The notes under the pieces are model-generated. The model worked only from the letters and a program-made list of their open reading frames with translations, had not been told where the DNA came from and searched no databases. Of a stretch of DNA of 64,000 bases, positions 17,441 to 27,334 are shown one piece after another. The position numbers and the translations under genes were made by a program. This stretch comes from Dethiothermospora halolimnae (lineage in GTDB: Bacteria; Bacillota; Clostridia; Tissierellales; VENL01): the NCBI RefSeq assembly GCF_037577855.1, contig NZ_JBAKFX010000015.1, positions 8,284-72,283 on the forward strand. Direction: 5' to 3'. Within the stretch, counting starts at the first letter, position 1. Each line of letters begins with the position of its first letter.

Positions 17441-18226
17441 ATGGGGAACAGGGAAATAAGAGATATTAGACCTAATGAGTATAATAGGGTTTTACAATTT
17501 ATAAAAAAGGATAATGCTAGAAACTATTTTATCCGATTAGGACTTGAAGGAGATAAAGATGTTTATAAAAGGATAATTGGCGAAGTGGATGAATCTAATA
17601 ATTTAAAAGCATTATTATTTAAAAGAAAGTCAGGAAATTTACAGTTTTATGGGGAGACAGGATATAATGTAGAAGGATTTTCAAAACATATCTCACATAT
17701 GGAATTTAAATCATTAATTAGTCCATCATCCTATTGTGATAACTTTTTAAATAGGGGCTTATTTGCTTCATATAAGGAAGGGGCCTTTATTGGAAAACTT
17801 TCTAAAGAGAATAAAATAGATAGAGAAGATAATATTGAGTGTATTAAAAAACTGACTGTAGATGATTTAGATAATATTGTTAAATTATACAAAAAAGTAT
17901 TTAATGGATTTACTTCAAAGGAAATCATGAAAGAAAAATTAAAAACAAAAAGGGGAAGGGGCTATTGTATATATCATAATAAAGAACTTATATCTGTTGC
18001 CCAAAGTGAATTTGAAGATAATGATTCAGCAGTAGTTGTTGGAGTTGCAACAGACCCTAAATTTCAAAAAAAGGGACTTGCCAGTAAGTGTTTAAAAATT
18101 CTTTCTAATGAATTACAAAATGAAGATAAGGACATATATCTCCAATATGATAATAAAGATGCAGGTAAAATATATGAAAAATTAGGTTTTATAGTAGTTG
18201 ATAGGGTAAGACATTATTTTAAATAA
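17441..18226 (+). CDS. GNAT-family N-acetyltransferase
   Basis: This 261-residue protein has a C-terminal GNAT domain with the acetyl-CoA-binding segment VGVATDPKFQKKGLASKCLK and a terminal KIYEKLGFIVVDRV motif. Its N-terminal half (residues 1-130) resembles a second, degenerate acetyltransferase-like domain. The start ATG 17441 follows AGGTGG; an in-frame GTG at 17432 lies inside that site. The gene ends in a convergent terminator. The substrate is not predictable. Confidence 0.85.
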   Translation: MGNREIRDIRPNEYNRVLQFIKKDNARNYFIRLGLEGDKDVYKRIIGEVDESNNLKALLFKRKSGNLQFYGETGYNVEGFSKHISHMEFKSLISPSSYCDNFLNRGLFASYKEGAFIGKLSKENKIDREDNIECIKKLTVDDLDNIVKLYKKVFNGFTSKEIMKEKLKTKRGRGYCIYHNKELISVAQSEFEDNDSAVVVGVATDPKFQKKGLASKCLKILSNELQNEDKDIYLQYDNKDAGKIYEKLGFIVVDRVRHYFK

Positions 18227-18266
18227 AAACCTGGGACAGAGGGACTGTACCTTTGTCCCAGGTTTT
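18226..18266. terminator. Convergent terminator
   Basis: AAAACCTGGGACA and TGTCCCAGGTTTT are perfect 13-bp arms around a 15-base loop, with T or A tracts at both ends. It separates the GNAT gene from the M16 peptidase gene, whose stop is at 18268. Confidence 0.88.
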
Positions 18267-18267
18267 C

Positions 18268-21189
18268 CTATTTATTAAGATTAACCAATTTATTAAATAA
18301 CCCTTTATTTTCCTTTATCTTATCTTCATTACCAAGAACGCAACAATAATTCTCTTCCATTGAAGTTTTTAATAGCTCAGAAAGGGGTCTTATGTCTTCT
18401 ATTTTAGAATTTAAAACTTCAGATCTTTCCCTTTGAACATCATCATCTGTTATATTGCAAATATAGTTTTTCGTTGCTGTTATTCCCATCATATGGGGAG
18501 TTTGAGCAGAATCTAATCTACTTATAGTACCTATTATATAACTGGTGAACTCATCATTATCTAGTTCTAGATCTTCAACATAATCATATGTCTTATCATA
18601 TACATCAATAGTTTCTGAAAGATTAGGGTCACGGTATGAGAATGTTGTCATATTACCAGACCTTCCAAAGTTTATACCACAACCATAGGCTCCACCCTTT
18701 GCCCTTATTCTATTGTGAAGATAATCTACACTTAATATTGTGGATAAGACCTTCATATTTCCATTGTATTCATATCCTAAGTCTTTAAAATTATATCCCT
18801 TAGCCACATACTGAACATTGGCATTTGATAAAATACCTTCGTTTAAGTTAGATTTTTCAAAGTTATAGTTTATAGTTCCGTAGTTTGTATTATCTAGGTC
18901 ATCTGTAAGTTTATTTAGATTTTCTCTAAATAGGCTAAAATCATCCTTATCTCCTGTAAAACTTATGATTAAATTATTTTTATTAAATATCATATTATAA
19001 ACTTTTTTAATGTTTCTAATTATATTATCACTGTTTGAATCGAAGTTTTGAGTGATGTCAGATATAAACCAATAAAAATCTAAACCATTTAATAGTTCAC
19101 TATATTTAGAGCTTTTTGAATAATATGAAGCTACCCTTCTTGATGCAACGGAATGGCCTCTATTAAATATGGACATTTCAAGTCTTGATTTAGTTTGACT
19201 TATTAATTCCTTAATACGTTCCTTATCATCAAATATAGAAGATGTAATAAGCTCTTTAGTAAGATTTATAAGGGATGTTATCTTGTCTCCTATTGCCTTA
19301 CCTTTAACTTTAAACTTAGGATAAAAAACATCATCTTTGCCATTCTCGATATAAATCTCAGTATTAAACTTTATTCCACCGGTATTTACATAGATTTCAT
19401 TTGATAACTCTGAATAGTCCATTGTCTTAGTATCAACTTTTCCTAATATTTTTGATAAAAGGTTTATATAAGGAATCAAATCTTCACTAACCATACTTAC
19501 ATCAAATAGTAAATCCACATAACCTATTTTACTTGTAAATATATCATGGAAAAGTAAAGTTACATCCTCATCTTTTATAACATCTTGAGGAATAACTTGA
19601 GACTTAGAATTTACATCTGAAACTGATAATTTAGGTATTGTATCCCTGGCTTCTTTACTATCGGGGGATAGTTGTTTATCCCTAAGTTTTTTATTAGCTT
19701 CGATTAATTCTTCTATTTCTTTATCACTAAGAGATTCTTTATGCTTATCTAATCTTTGCTGAAGTTCTTTGTCCTTTTCTTCAGCTAGACCTTTTTTAGG
19801 ATTCATAACAACTAAAGAACTATGGGGATTATTTATTATATTTTCTTCTATGAATTTTTCAAAATAGTTAGATTTAGCTAAGTTTCTTAATTCTTTTAGG
19901 GTTTCTTCATATCTTATGTGGGTTGTAGGGTCGCTATCATATAGCCAACTATCTAGGGAATTTATATGATAGATTATACCCTTGGTAGGGAACCCTGTTG
20001 CTTCCCTTAGACTATATTCAGTCATATTTATACAAGCAGAAATAAGTTTTTTATCTATTCCGTTACTAACTAAGTCCTTTAGTGTATTAAATACAATTTC
20101 CTTAAACTTATCTTTTTTATCCATTGATGTATTTTTAGCAGCAACACAAAAACTAGGTTGTATTCCATCGGTATCTATGTGTAATATATCTTCTCCAATA
20201 CCAGCCTTTACTAGGGCTTTTTTAAGGGGAGCTGCTGAAGATTCGATTAATAAATCCTTTAATATACTAGACATTAAATATGTTTTAGCATCTCTATTAT
20301 CACCTAGTACGAAATTTAAACTTAAATAGGTTTTATTTTCATCACTTTCTTCCTTAGAAACTGAATAATATTCTTCAGTCTCTTCCATGGATTTAAAGGG
20401 TGATTGGGGTTTAATCTCAGAGTCAATATCTATTTTTTCAAAATTAGATAAATAACCTTCATCAATAAATTTAAGCTGTTCTAAAACATCCCCATTACCA
20501 TATAGATAGATATAGCTATTTACAGGATGATAGAACTTTTTATGAAAGTTTAAAAAGTCTTCATATGTAAGGTCTGGGATAATATATGGATTTCCCCCTG
20601 AAGAATATTTATAGCATGTATCAGGGTAAAGGGATTTTTGTATAGTTTCTTCTAAAATAGTTTCAGGAGATGAATAGGCGCCCCTCATTTCATTATATAC
20701 AACACCTTTATACTTCATTTGCTCATCTTTATTATTTAATTCATAATGCCATCCCTCTTGCATAAATATCTCAGGGATTTCATAGATGCTTGGATAGAAT
20801 ACTGCATCTAGGTAAACATCCATTAGATTATAAAAGTCTTTTTTGTTTCTACTGGCAACTGGGTATATTGTTTTGTCACTAAAGGTCATTGCATTAATAA
20901 ATGTTTGTAAAGAACCTTTAACCATATCCATAAAAGGTTCCTTTGTTTTATATTTTCTAGAGCCAGATAGTACACAGTGCTCCACTATATGGGGAACCCC
21001 TGTACTATCTGTTGGCGGAGTTCTAAACCCTATGGAAAAAACCTTATTATCATCATCATTTTCTAGATGTAATAATCTCGCACCACTTTTTTTATGTTGA
21101 AAAATTCTTGCCATTGATTTTACTTCATCAATTGGATATTGATCTATTAATTCAAATCCATGATAAACTTTACCAGATTGAAAACTCAT
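18268..21189 (-). CDS. M16C insulinase-type metallopeptidase (presequence-protease-like)
   Basis: This 973-residue protein carries the inverted zinc motif HIVEH at residues 67-71 (TGVPHIVEHCVLSG) and a distal glutamate region YNEMRGAYSSPE, followed by the other three M16 domains. Length and features match the M16C/PreP group, which degrades peptides within a closed chamber. Bacterial members are cytoplasmic peptidases. The ATG at 21189 is 7 bases after AAGGAGGT; an ATG at 21195 is too close to that site. It appears to be monocistronic. Confidence 0.93.
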   Translation of the reverse strand: MSFQSGKVYHGFELIDQYPIDEVKSMARIFQHKKSGARLLHLENDDDNKVFSIGFRTPPTDSTGVPHIVEHCVLSGSRKYKTKEPFMDMVKGSLQTFINAMTFSDKTIYPVASRNKKDFYNLMDVYLDAVFYPSIYEIPEIFMQEGWHYELNNKDEQMKYKGVVYNEMRGAYSSPETILEETIQKSLYPDTCYKYSSGGNPYIIPDLTYEDFLNFHKKFYHPVNSYIYLYGNGDVLEQLKFIDEGYLSNFEKIDIDSEIKPQSPFKSMEETEEYYSVSKEESDENKTYLSLNFVLGDNRDAKTYLMSSILKDLLIESSAAPLKKALVKAGIGEDILHIDTDGIQPSFCVAAKNTSMDKKDKFKEIVFNTLKDLVSNGIDKKLISACINMTEYSLREATGFPTKGIIYHINSLDSWLYDSDPTTHIRYEETLKELRNLAKSNYFEKFIEENIINNPHSSLVVMNPKKGLAEEKDKELQQRLDKHKESLSDKEIEELIEANKKLRDKQLSPDSKEARDTIPKLSVSDVNSKSQVIPQDVIKDEDVTLLFHDIFTSKIGYVDLLFDVSMVSEDLIPYINLLSKILGKVDTKTMDYSELSNEIYVNTGGIKFNTEIYIENGKDDVFYPKFKVKGKAIGDKITSLINLTKELITSSIFDDKERIKELISQTKSRLEMSIFNRGHSVASRRVASYYSKSSKYSELLNGLDFYWFISDITQNFDSNSDNIIRNIKKVYNMIFNKNNLIISFTGDKDDFSLFRENLNKLTDDLDNTNYGTINYNFEKSNLNEGILSNANVQYVAKGYNFKDLGYEYNGNMKVLSTILSVDYLHNRIRAKGGAYGCGINFGRSGNMTTFSYRDPNLSETIDVYDKTYDYVEDLELDNDEFTSYIIGTISRLDSAQTPHMMGITATKNYICNITDDDVQRERSEVLNSKIEDIRPLSELLKTSMEENYCCVLGNEDKIKENKGLFNKLVNLNK

Positions 21190-21250
21190 TAACATACCTC
21201 CTTATTAATAACATATATACTTTAATATACTACTTATTGCCTAGATATTC

Positions 21251-21305
21251 AACTTATTAAAATAACTAGCACCCCTTAAAGGTATGCTAGTTATTTTAAT
21301 AAGTT
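21251..21305 (-). terminator. Terminator after the racemase operon
   Basis: Two 21-bp arms at 21251-21271 and 21285-21305 are exactly complementary (AACTTATTAAAATAACTAGC and its reverse complement) around a 13-base loop. It closes the ATP-grasp/MurE-like/racemase operon just upstream of the M16 gene promoter region. Confidence 0.85.
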
Positions 21306-21311
21306 GTAGTT

Positions 21312-22001
21312 TTACTTTGTAATTGCCTTAGCTAAAACTTCCATTGGATCGATTAATGGAACATTGACATGATAATCTCTTAATACTAATCTAAGTTCAG
21401 TACATCCAGCAATTAAAAGTTCCGCTCCTTTATTAATTAATTCATTACTTGCCCTTTTTAATAGATCTAAAGGTTCACCTTCGGTGTTACCGCTTTTTAT
21501 ACCATTTGCTCCATAGATTGCCTTCATAACCATTTCATCCTGGGTTTCAGCTGATGGATAAATAATATCAGTATTGGTTAAATACTTTTCAAATAGTCCC
21601 GTTTTAATAGTACCTGAAGTTGCCAGGACTCCTATTTTTTCTACATCAGGATAGCATAGAGAAATATACTTTTTCACCTCTTCTAAAGCATTTAAAATAG
21701 GGAAAGATAATTTACTTTGGATCTTATCTATAAAATAATGGGATGTTATACAGGGGATACACCCCACATCTACTCCTAGCATCTCTAAGTTTTTACCGGT
21801 TTCAACTAATGCATTGACTGGACTTTCTCCAATACCTAAAATTGCCTCTGTTCGATCGGGGATTTTAGCATTACTATCGATTATTACACGAAAATGGTCT
21901 TGGTCCTTCCTTGCGTCAGTGGCCTTAATAATTTTCATATAAAGATCAGCCGTTGCTTCAGGTCCCATACCTCCGATAATACCTATAACCTTATTATTCA
22001 C
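21312..22001 (-). CDS. Aspartate/glutamate racemase family protein
   Basis: This 229-residue protein has the Asp/Glu racemase fold. GIIGGMGPEATADLY is the N-terminal substrate loop, and the two catalytic cysteines lie in GCIPCITSHYF (first half) and IAGCTELRLVL (second half). This family interconverts L- and D-aspartate or related acids without a cofactor. It starts at GTG 22001 with an ideal GGAGGTGAT site. It is the last gene of an operon with a MurE-like ligase and an ATP-grasp ligase. That suggests it supplies a D-acidic amino acid, most simply D-aspartate, to the ligases. Confidence 0.88.
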   Translation of the reverse strand: MNNKVIGIIGGMGPEATADLYMKIIKATDARKDQDHFRVIIDSNAKIPDRTEAILGIGESPVNALVETGKNLEMLGVDVGCIPCITSHYFIDKIQSKLSFPILNALEEVKKYISLCYPDVEKIGVLATSGTIKTGLFEKYLTNTDIIYPSAETQDEMVMKAIYGANGIKSGNTEGEPLDLLKRASNELINKGAELLIAGCTELRLVLRDYHVNVPLIDPMEVLAKAITK

Positions 22002-22041
22002 AAAATATCACCTCCGGAATTTAAAGACCTGAAACTCCATA

Positions 22042-23586
22042 TTATACTATGCCCGCAACTCTATTGGCCAAGGGTTTAAATAATAAATCCTTATCTATAT
22101 CAGGTCTTAGTTTATGCAATTGATTAAGGGCAATCTGTGCACCATAATCCATACCTTGACATCCTGCTAAAAGGAGCACATCATTTTTTTTAACTGAAGA
22201 AATACCTTTAGATATGGCATGGGATAGTTCTTTAAAAAGACTAACTTTTATACCAGCATCGGTAACCACCTCTTGAAAGACTTCAAGTTCTTCCTTTGTT
22301 ACCCTGTCTTTATCTGTAACATGGGATCTACTTAAGGTAGCAATAATCTCTGTAAAACCCAGTTTCTTAGCCCACTTAACAATGGTTTCGGCATTTTCTT
22401 TATTTACAGTTGTACCGCGACTCCCCCTTATTGCATAAACCAGTTTAAGATTATTATAATCCATACGTTGTAATGTACCCATTGTTATATCAATGTTACC
22501 GGCATTTGCAAAATGATCATCTATAATTTTGAAGTCATTTTCAAAAATAAATTCAAATCTACGTTCTACACCGGAAAAGGTCTTAGTACTTTTTTGTATA
22601 ACAGGTATAGGTACACCGCATAGTAGAGCAACAGATATTGCCACCATAGAATTATAAACGGAGTGATAACCGGGCACAGATAGCTCTATGTCAAATTCAG
22701 TAGGGTTGTATTCTATATTATCTATTTTAATAGTATTTTTTATCTCTACTGTAAAACGGGCCCTTCCAGTTGATAAATCAAGATTTTTACATGTAATATC
22801 TCCACTTTTGTTTTCAATGCCAAAGGTCAATACATTTGCTTTGGTTTCATTTATTAATGATGAAGAATAGGGACAGTCCAAATTCAAAATTGCCCAACTT
22901 CCCTCTTTAGCATTTCTTATTAAACTAGCTTTACTATCAAAATATTCCTCAAAGGAACCATGTAGGTCAATATGTTCCCTACTTATATTATTTAATGTTA
23001 CAATATCAAAATCAACATTCCCAACCCTACTAAGGGCTAAAGCTGAAGATGAAACTTCCATGGCCACATGGGATACATTATGTTTTTTCATTTTTGAAAA
23101 ATAGCCATGTAGATCCAATGATTCTGGAGTAGTTAGTTTAGCTGCCTCGGAAAAGTCACCGATTTTGATTTTTACAGTTCCAATAAGCCCTGTATTAAGA
23201 TTATGACTTTCTAGAATATGGTTAGTCATAAAGGTAGTAGTGGTCTTTCCATTAGTGGCAGTAATACCAATGGTTTTTATAAATCTTGAAGGGTAGTTAT
23301 AGAACTTATCACTTAGTGCAGCTAATGCACTGCGACTATCTTTAACTTTAAACTGGGGAATATCCCAACCTTCTTGAAAATCTTCAACAATAATAGCAAC
23401 CGCTCCATTTGCAACAGCTTTTAAAATATATCTATGACCGTCGGTTTTAAAACCCTTTATACAAACAAAAATATCTCCAGATTTAACTTTTTTAGAATGA
23501 TATGCGATACCACTAATATCTATATTTTTTTTATTCCAAGATTCTAAAACATCAATTGACTTAAGTAAGTCATACAATTTAGTCAT
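22042..23586 (-). CDS. MurE-like Mur ligase with altered C-terminal domain
   Basis: This 514-residue Mur ligase has a MurE-type N-terminal domain. The central ATPase domain has ATNGKTT (110-116), TTPESLDLHG, NISREHIDLHG and the carbamylated-lysine position Lys219 (YFDSKASLI). The C-terminal domain departs from MurE. DDHFANAGN replaces DYAHTPD, RGSRGTTVNKEN replaces the usual GGDRD segment, TLSRSHVTDKD stands where the DAP-binding DNPR motif belongs, and AGCQGMD replaces GKGHE. ATP use is probably kept but the amino-acid substrate must differ. It lies between an ATP-grasp ligase and a racemase in one operon. Confidence 0.85.
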   Translation of the reverse strand: MTKLYDLLKSIDVLESWNKKNIDISGIAYHSKKVKSGDIFVCIKGFKTDGHRYILKAVANGAVAIIVEDFQEGWDIPQFKVKDSRSALAALSDKFYNYPSRFIKTIGITATNGKTTTTFMTNHILESHNLNTGLIGTVKIKIGDFSEAAKLTTPESLDLHGYFSKMKKHNVSHVAMEVSSSALALSRVGNVDFDIVTLNNISREHIDLHGSFEEYFDSKASLIRNAKEGSWAILNLDCPYSSSLINETKANVLTFGIENKSGDITCKNLDLSTGRARFTVEIKNTIKIDNIEYNPTEFDIELSVPGYHSVYNSMVAISVALLCGVPIPVIQKSTKTFSGVERRFEFIFENDFKIIDDHFANAGNIDITMGTLQRMDYNNLKLVYAIRGSRGTTVNKENAETIVKWAKKLGFTEIIATLSRSHVTDKDRVTKEELEVFQEVVTDAGIKVSLFKELSHAISKGISSVKKNDVLLLAGCQGMDYGAQIALNQLHKLRPDIDKDLLFKPLANRVAGIV

Positions 23587-23619
23587 TTGTATCTCCCTTC
23601 ATTTATCTATTGTTTGTGA

Positions 23620-24804
23620 TCATCTTTTCAGTACTTTATTAAAAACACGGCCAACAATTTTCCTGCCAAATTGAAATGCTGGTTTAGGATCTTTTAAATC
23701 CCAAATAGCATATGCCTTTGGTTGAAAGTAGGATTTTAATACTTTACCAAATGTTAATTGACCTGTTTTTATGTATTTTCTAACTGCTAAAAGGTCTTCA
23801 AAGGCATACCAAAATACCAAGTTAGTATCATGGGTTATACCCTTAGACTCTAGAGGCTCACCGATTAAATCCATATAAGTTATATAGGGAATATTAATTC
23901 CAGTTTTAAATAGTAGACTATTTAAGTTTGTAATACGAACATTGATCTCTATTAAATAAAATTTTCCGGTATCAGCATCCTTTTTAAACTCTATCTCAGC
24001 AAAACCTTTATAACCAATATCCTCTAAAAACTTTGTTCCTATTTTTTCAATTTCTGGAATGTACTTTTGTTTAGTATAAACAGAAGCACCAAAATTAATA
24101 GGATATTGACGGAGTTTTTGACAGGTTACCCAATGGGTTACCTTGCCCTGTTGATCTAAGTAGGCATCAAAGGTATGCATATGGTCATCAAAACCAGGTA
24201 TTATTCTTTGTATTATAACCTCTAAACCTTCATCAGTGGCTAGTTTAATAGATTTTTCCAACTCATCTCTATTATAGACTTTGAACATTTTTTTCCGAAA
24301 CTTAGATACGAAAGAAGGAGAATCTACAGGTTTCACTAGACAAGGGTATTTAATAATTTTTTCGACCTTATCAATAAAGTTTTCTTCATTTATTCTTACC
24401 GTTTCGGGAACTAAAATACCATGTTTTGATGCTAAACTATGGAGGGTTTCTTTATTCATAACTTCTGTATAAAGCCCCTGTTTAGTCTGGGGTATTAAAA
24501 AATATTCCTTTAACTTTATTAAATATTTATCTATAAACTCAACATAGGGATCAGCACATGGAATTAATACCGGGGGCTTATCCTGTTTTTTAGCATAATC
24601 AATTAAGAAATGAACAAGACCCTCTGGATTTTTCTTATAGTGGGGTCCTACTAAAGTTTCAGAACAATATTTAGAATGGAAACCATAGGTACCATCTTTG
24701 GAGTAATCCACTGCAACTACATTAATACCGTGAACACCTAGACACCGGATAGTACTAAGGCCTATATAATAATTAGCACCGAGGATAAGGGCTTTGTTCT
24801 TCAT
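23620..24804 (-). CDS. ATP-grasp carboxylate-amine ligase (D-aspartate ligase-like)
   Basis: This 394-residue protein has an N-terminal Rossmann-like domain (KALILGANYYIGLSTIRCLG), a central ATP-grasp lysine segment (IIKYPCLVKPVDSP), and the metal-binding pair in GFAEIEFKKD and FYLIEINVRI. Layout and length match the COG3919-type ligases that include the D-aspartate ligase of enterococcal cell walls. It is the first gene of the operon, 33 bp ahead of the MurE-like gene, with AAGGAGATGAAGTA before the ATG. Ligation of a D-amino acid to a peptidoglycan precursor or another peptide is a reasonable hypothesis. Confidence 0.8.
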   Translation of the reverse strand: MKNKALILGANYYIGLSTIRCLGVHGINVVAVDYSKDGTYGFHSKYCSETLVGPHYKKNPEGLVHFLIDYAKKQDKPPVLIPCADPYVEFIDKYLIKLKEYFLIPQTKQGLYTEVMNKETLHSLASKHGILVPETVRINEENFIDKVEKIIKYPCLVKPVDSPSFVSKFRKKMFKVYNRDELEKSIKLATDEGLEVIIQRIIPGFDDHMHTFDAYLDQQGKVTHWVTCQKLRQYPINFGASVYTKQKYIPEIEKIGTKFLEDIGYKGFAEIEFKKDADTGKFYLIEINVRITNLNSLLFKTGINIPYITYMDLIGEPLESKGITHDTNLVFWYAFEDLLAVRKYIKTGQLTFGKVLKSYFQPKAYAIWDLKDPKPAFQFGRKIVGRVFNKVLKR

Positions 24805-24982
24805 TACTTCATCTCCTTATTTATAAGTAATAATATTTATTAAAACTTCTATATTAAAGACAAAAAGAGCCATTTTAAAAGCCCATTTAAATAAGTCTAA
24901 ATAATCCCATTTATTGTCCATTTATAAATTTATTTTATCACAAAAATTATACTAAGGAAAGGAGTAAAAACAAGGGAAAACC

Positions 24983-26188
24983 TTATTTTTTAACACAATT
25001 CCTTCCTTTTTTCTTAGCCCTATATAAAGCCTTATCTGCCCCTTTCATTACTTCCTTAGGTGTTTTGTATTTATCATTTTTCTCAGCCACACCAATGCTC
25101 ACGGTGACACATAGTTTTTTAGATACGATTTTTTTCTTCCCTTTAACCTTTCGTTTCTTTTTATACATATACTGTTCTTTTTCTATAGTTTCCCTTAATT
25201 CTTCTAAATGGGGAATTACCCTGTTCATGGTTTTACCTGGAAACAATATAGTAAACTCTTCTCCACCATATCTAAAGGCTCTTCCACCACCATTTACATT
25301 CTTTAAAATTGAAGCCACCATTTTTAGAACTTCGTCACCGGCATCATGACCATACTTATCATTAAACTTTTTAAAAAAGTCAATATCAATCATGGCAATT
25401 GTATACCTATTTCCTAATTTCATCAGAGATTCCATAAGGGCCCGCCTTGCAGGAATCTTTGTTAACTGGTCTGAATATGCCATAGAATATGAGGATTCTA
25501 TTATTCCTATAATAAGTATTAATCCTGATAATGAAAAAAGTATATCTAAGGATAGGGGTTTGTCCTTTATAAAAAGACCACTAAAGATAGCTAAGACTAC
25601 TCCTATAAATGAGCTATCCATAAGGGTAGGCTTTATAAACATCCTTATACTTAAAAGTAAAAAGGTTAAGAAAAATAATAAAATAGAAATTTGAGGCATG
25701 GGAATAATACTACCATATTCTAGGTCAATTATCTTGTGGGATATTAATGACTGAATACTATTATTACTTGGCTTAGTAATCCACCATATTAAAAATATTT
25801 GAAAGAGAATGAATCCAAAACGTATTTTTCCCCATGGAGTTAAAATACCCCTTTCCCTTAAGATAGAAAATAAAAGTATATTTATTGGAATTAAAAAAGA
25901 GATTGTATCAAAAACTTTATTAACTTCGTTATTACCGCCTAATATCAATCCATCATAGGATAAAGCTAATTGACTTAATCCAAGTATTAAACAAAGGAAA
26001 AACACCTTGCTTTTATTAAATCGGGATCCTAATATCATTCCCAATGGGAATAGAATATAGGATGTGTATTGCAAAATAACAGGCCAAGGGTTAGGTATTT
26101 TTTCCATATTAAATATTAGAATATATGTAGCTATTAATAGACTAATGGGTATACTTAAAAAAGTAAATGTTTTTGTAGTATTTCTCAA
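24983..26188 (-). CDS. Membrane diguanylate cyclase (GGEEF)
   Basis: This 401-residue protein has about eight transmembrane helices in residues 10-240 and a C-terminal GGDEF domain with DIDFFKKFNDKYGHDAGDEV and the active-site RYGGEEFTILFPG. The usual inhibitory RxxD site just before the signature is absent (NGGG instead). It synthesises cyclic di-GMP, which in clostridia controls motility and surface attachment. It has a monocistronic arrangement; no c-di-GMP riboswitch was recognised nearby. Confidence 0.92.
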   Translation of the reverse strand: MRNTTKTFTFLSIPISLLIATYILIFNMEKIPNPWPVILQYTSYILFPLGMILGSRFNKSKVFFLCLILGLSQLALSYDGLILGGNNEVNKVFDTISFLIPINILLFSILRERGILTPWGKIRFGFILFQIFLIWWITKPSNNSIQSLISHKIIDLEYGSIIPMPQISILLFFLTFLLLSIRMFIKPTLMDSSFIGVVLAIFSGLFIKDKPLSLDILFSLSGLILIIGIIESSYSMAYSDQLTKIPARRALMESLMKLGNRYTIAMIDIDFFKKFNDKYGHDAGDEVLKMVASILKNVNGGGRAFRYGGEEFTILFPGKTMNRVIPHLEELRETIEKEQYMYKKKRKVKGKKKIVSKKLCVTVSIGVAEKNDKYKTPKEVMKGADKALYRAKKKGRNCVKK

Positions 26189-26394
26189 TATTATAACCCC
26201 TTTTATAAAAATTTATTATATAGTTATACAATATTTATCATGTATTTATAATACCATAATAGATTTGGATTTTCACTGTGACATTATATCTAAATATATA
26301 CAAGGGGATATTTAGTTAAATGTTATAAAGTGAAGAATAATCATAGTTGATAAAATATATTTACTAAAGATAATATTTAAATGGAGGGATAAAT

Positions 26395-27177
26395 ATGAAG
26401 TTAAATAGTCTACTCAAATCAGCAGATAAAAATTTGGCTGCTTCAATCAGACATAGGATTAATAATTCAGAGAAGGGAAAGCTATATGAAACTGAATCCT
26501 ATATGATATATACTATTGGGGTGGACAATAAGGATGGACATATAAATGGTGTTCTTTGTTTTGACCAATGTGGAGAAGATGTTATTAGAAAAGCTGATGA
26601 ATTTTTTAAACCAATTAATAGGGACTATGTATTCTGGATAAGGGATCATGGGGATAATAAATTAGAAAGAATTCTTAAAGACAAGGGTTATAAAGCAAAA
26701 AGGGAGCCGGGCTCTGCAGGAATGATTATAAAGGAAAAAATAAATGCAGTTAGTATTCCTAAAGGATTTGAAATAAAGAGGGTCACAAATTCAAAGGAGG
26801 TCAAAGACTTTGCTTTAGTGACTAAAAAATCCTTTGAGAAACCTGATATTGTTACAGAAGCAATGTTTAGCTCAGATGATATTTTAATATCTCCTAATAC
26901 AAGGGCTTTTGTTATATATGAAGATAATAGGCCTGTATCGGCAGTAACCATGACACTATCACAAGAGGTTGCAGGTATCTATTGGGTGGGAACTATTGAA
27001 GAGGCTAGAGGAAAAGGTTTAGGAAGCTATATAACCCAAGTGTCTACGAATAAAGCCTTTGACTTAGGAACTAAGGCAGTTGTTTTACAGGCTTCTGAGG
27101 CTGGAGAAAGGGTATATAAAAAGCTGGGATATGAGACTATTACAAGATATAGATGGTATCCAATTGAAACATTATAA
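26395..27177 (+). CDS. GNAT-family N-acetyltransferase
   Basis: This 260-residue protein has a C-terminal GNAT core with IYWVGTIEEARGKGLGSYIT (acetyl-CoA site RGKGLG) and the end motif AGERVYKKLGYETITRYRWY. The N-terminal half is a diverged acetyltransferase-like domain. A GGAGGG site precedes the ATG. The stop codon lies within a long palindromic terminator. The acceptor is unknown. Confidence 0.87.
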   Translation: MKLNSLLKSADKNLAASIRHRINNSEKGKLYETESYMIYTIGVDNKDGHINGVLCFDQCGEDVIRKADEFFKPINRDYVFWIRDHGDNKLERILKDKGYKAKREPGSAGMIIKEKINAVSIPKGFEIKRVTNSKEVKDFALVTKKSFEKPDIVTEAMFSSDDILISPNTRAFVIYEDNRPVSAVTMTLSQEVAGIYWVGTIEEARGKGLGSYITQVSTNKAFDLGTKAVVLQASEAGERVYKKLGYETITRYRWYPIETL

Positions 27178-27204
27178 AACTTTCCCTAGGGAAAGTTTTA
27201 TAAT
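27171..27204 (+). terminator. Perfect 34-bp palindromic terminator overlapping the GNAT stop codon
   Basis: ATTATAAAACTTTCCCT and AGGGAAAGTTTTATAAT are exact reverse complements with no loop beyond the centre. The TAA stop at 27175-27177 lies in the left arm, so the terminator contributes to the C-terminus. Confidence 0.85.
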
Positions 27205-27334
27205 GTTTGAAGTTTAAATAAGATATTGTTTAATATTTTGTCTAAAAATGTTAAAATAATATTGCTAATTAAATTTTTACCATGGGGTTATATAGAAATA
27301 TAATAAGATCATAAAAAACTAGGGGGAGATAAAA

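Noticed and set aside
24805..24982. Riboswitch or cis-element upstream of the ATP-grasp gene
   Set aside because: The AT-rich stretch holds no conserved motif or strong hairpin I could recognise.
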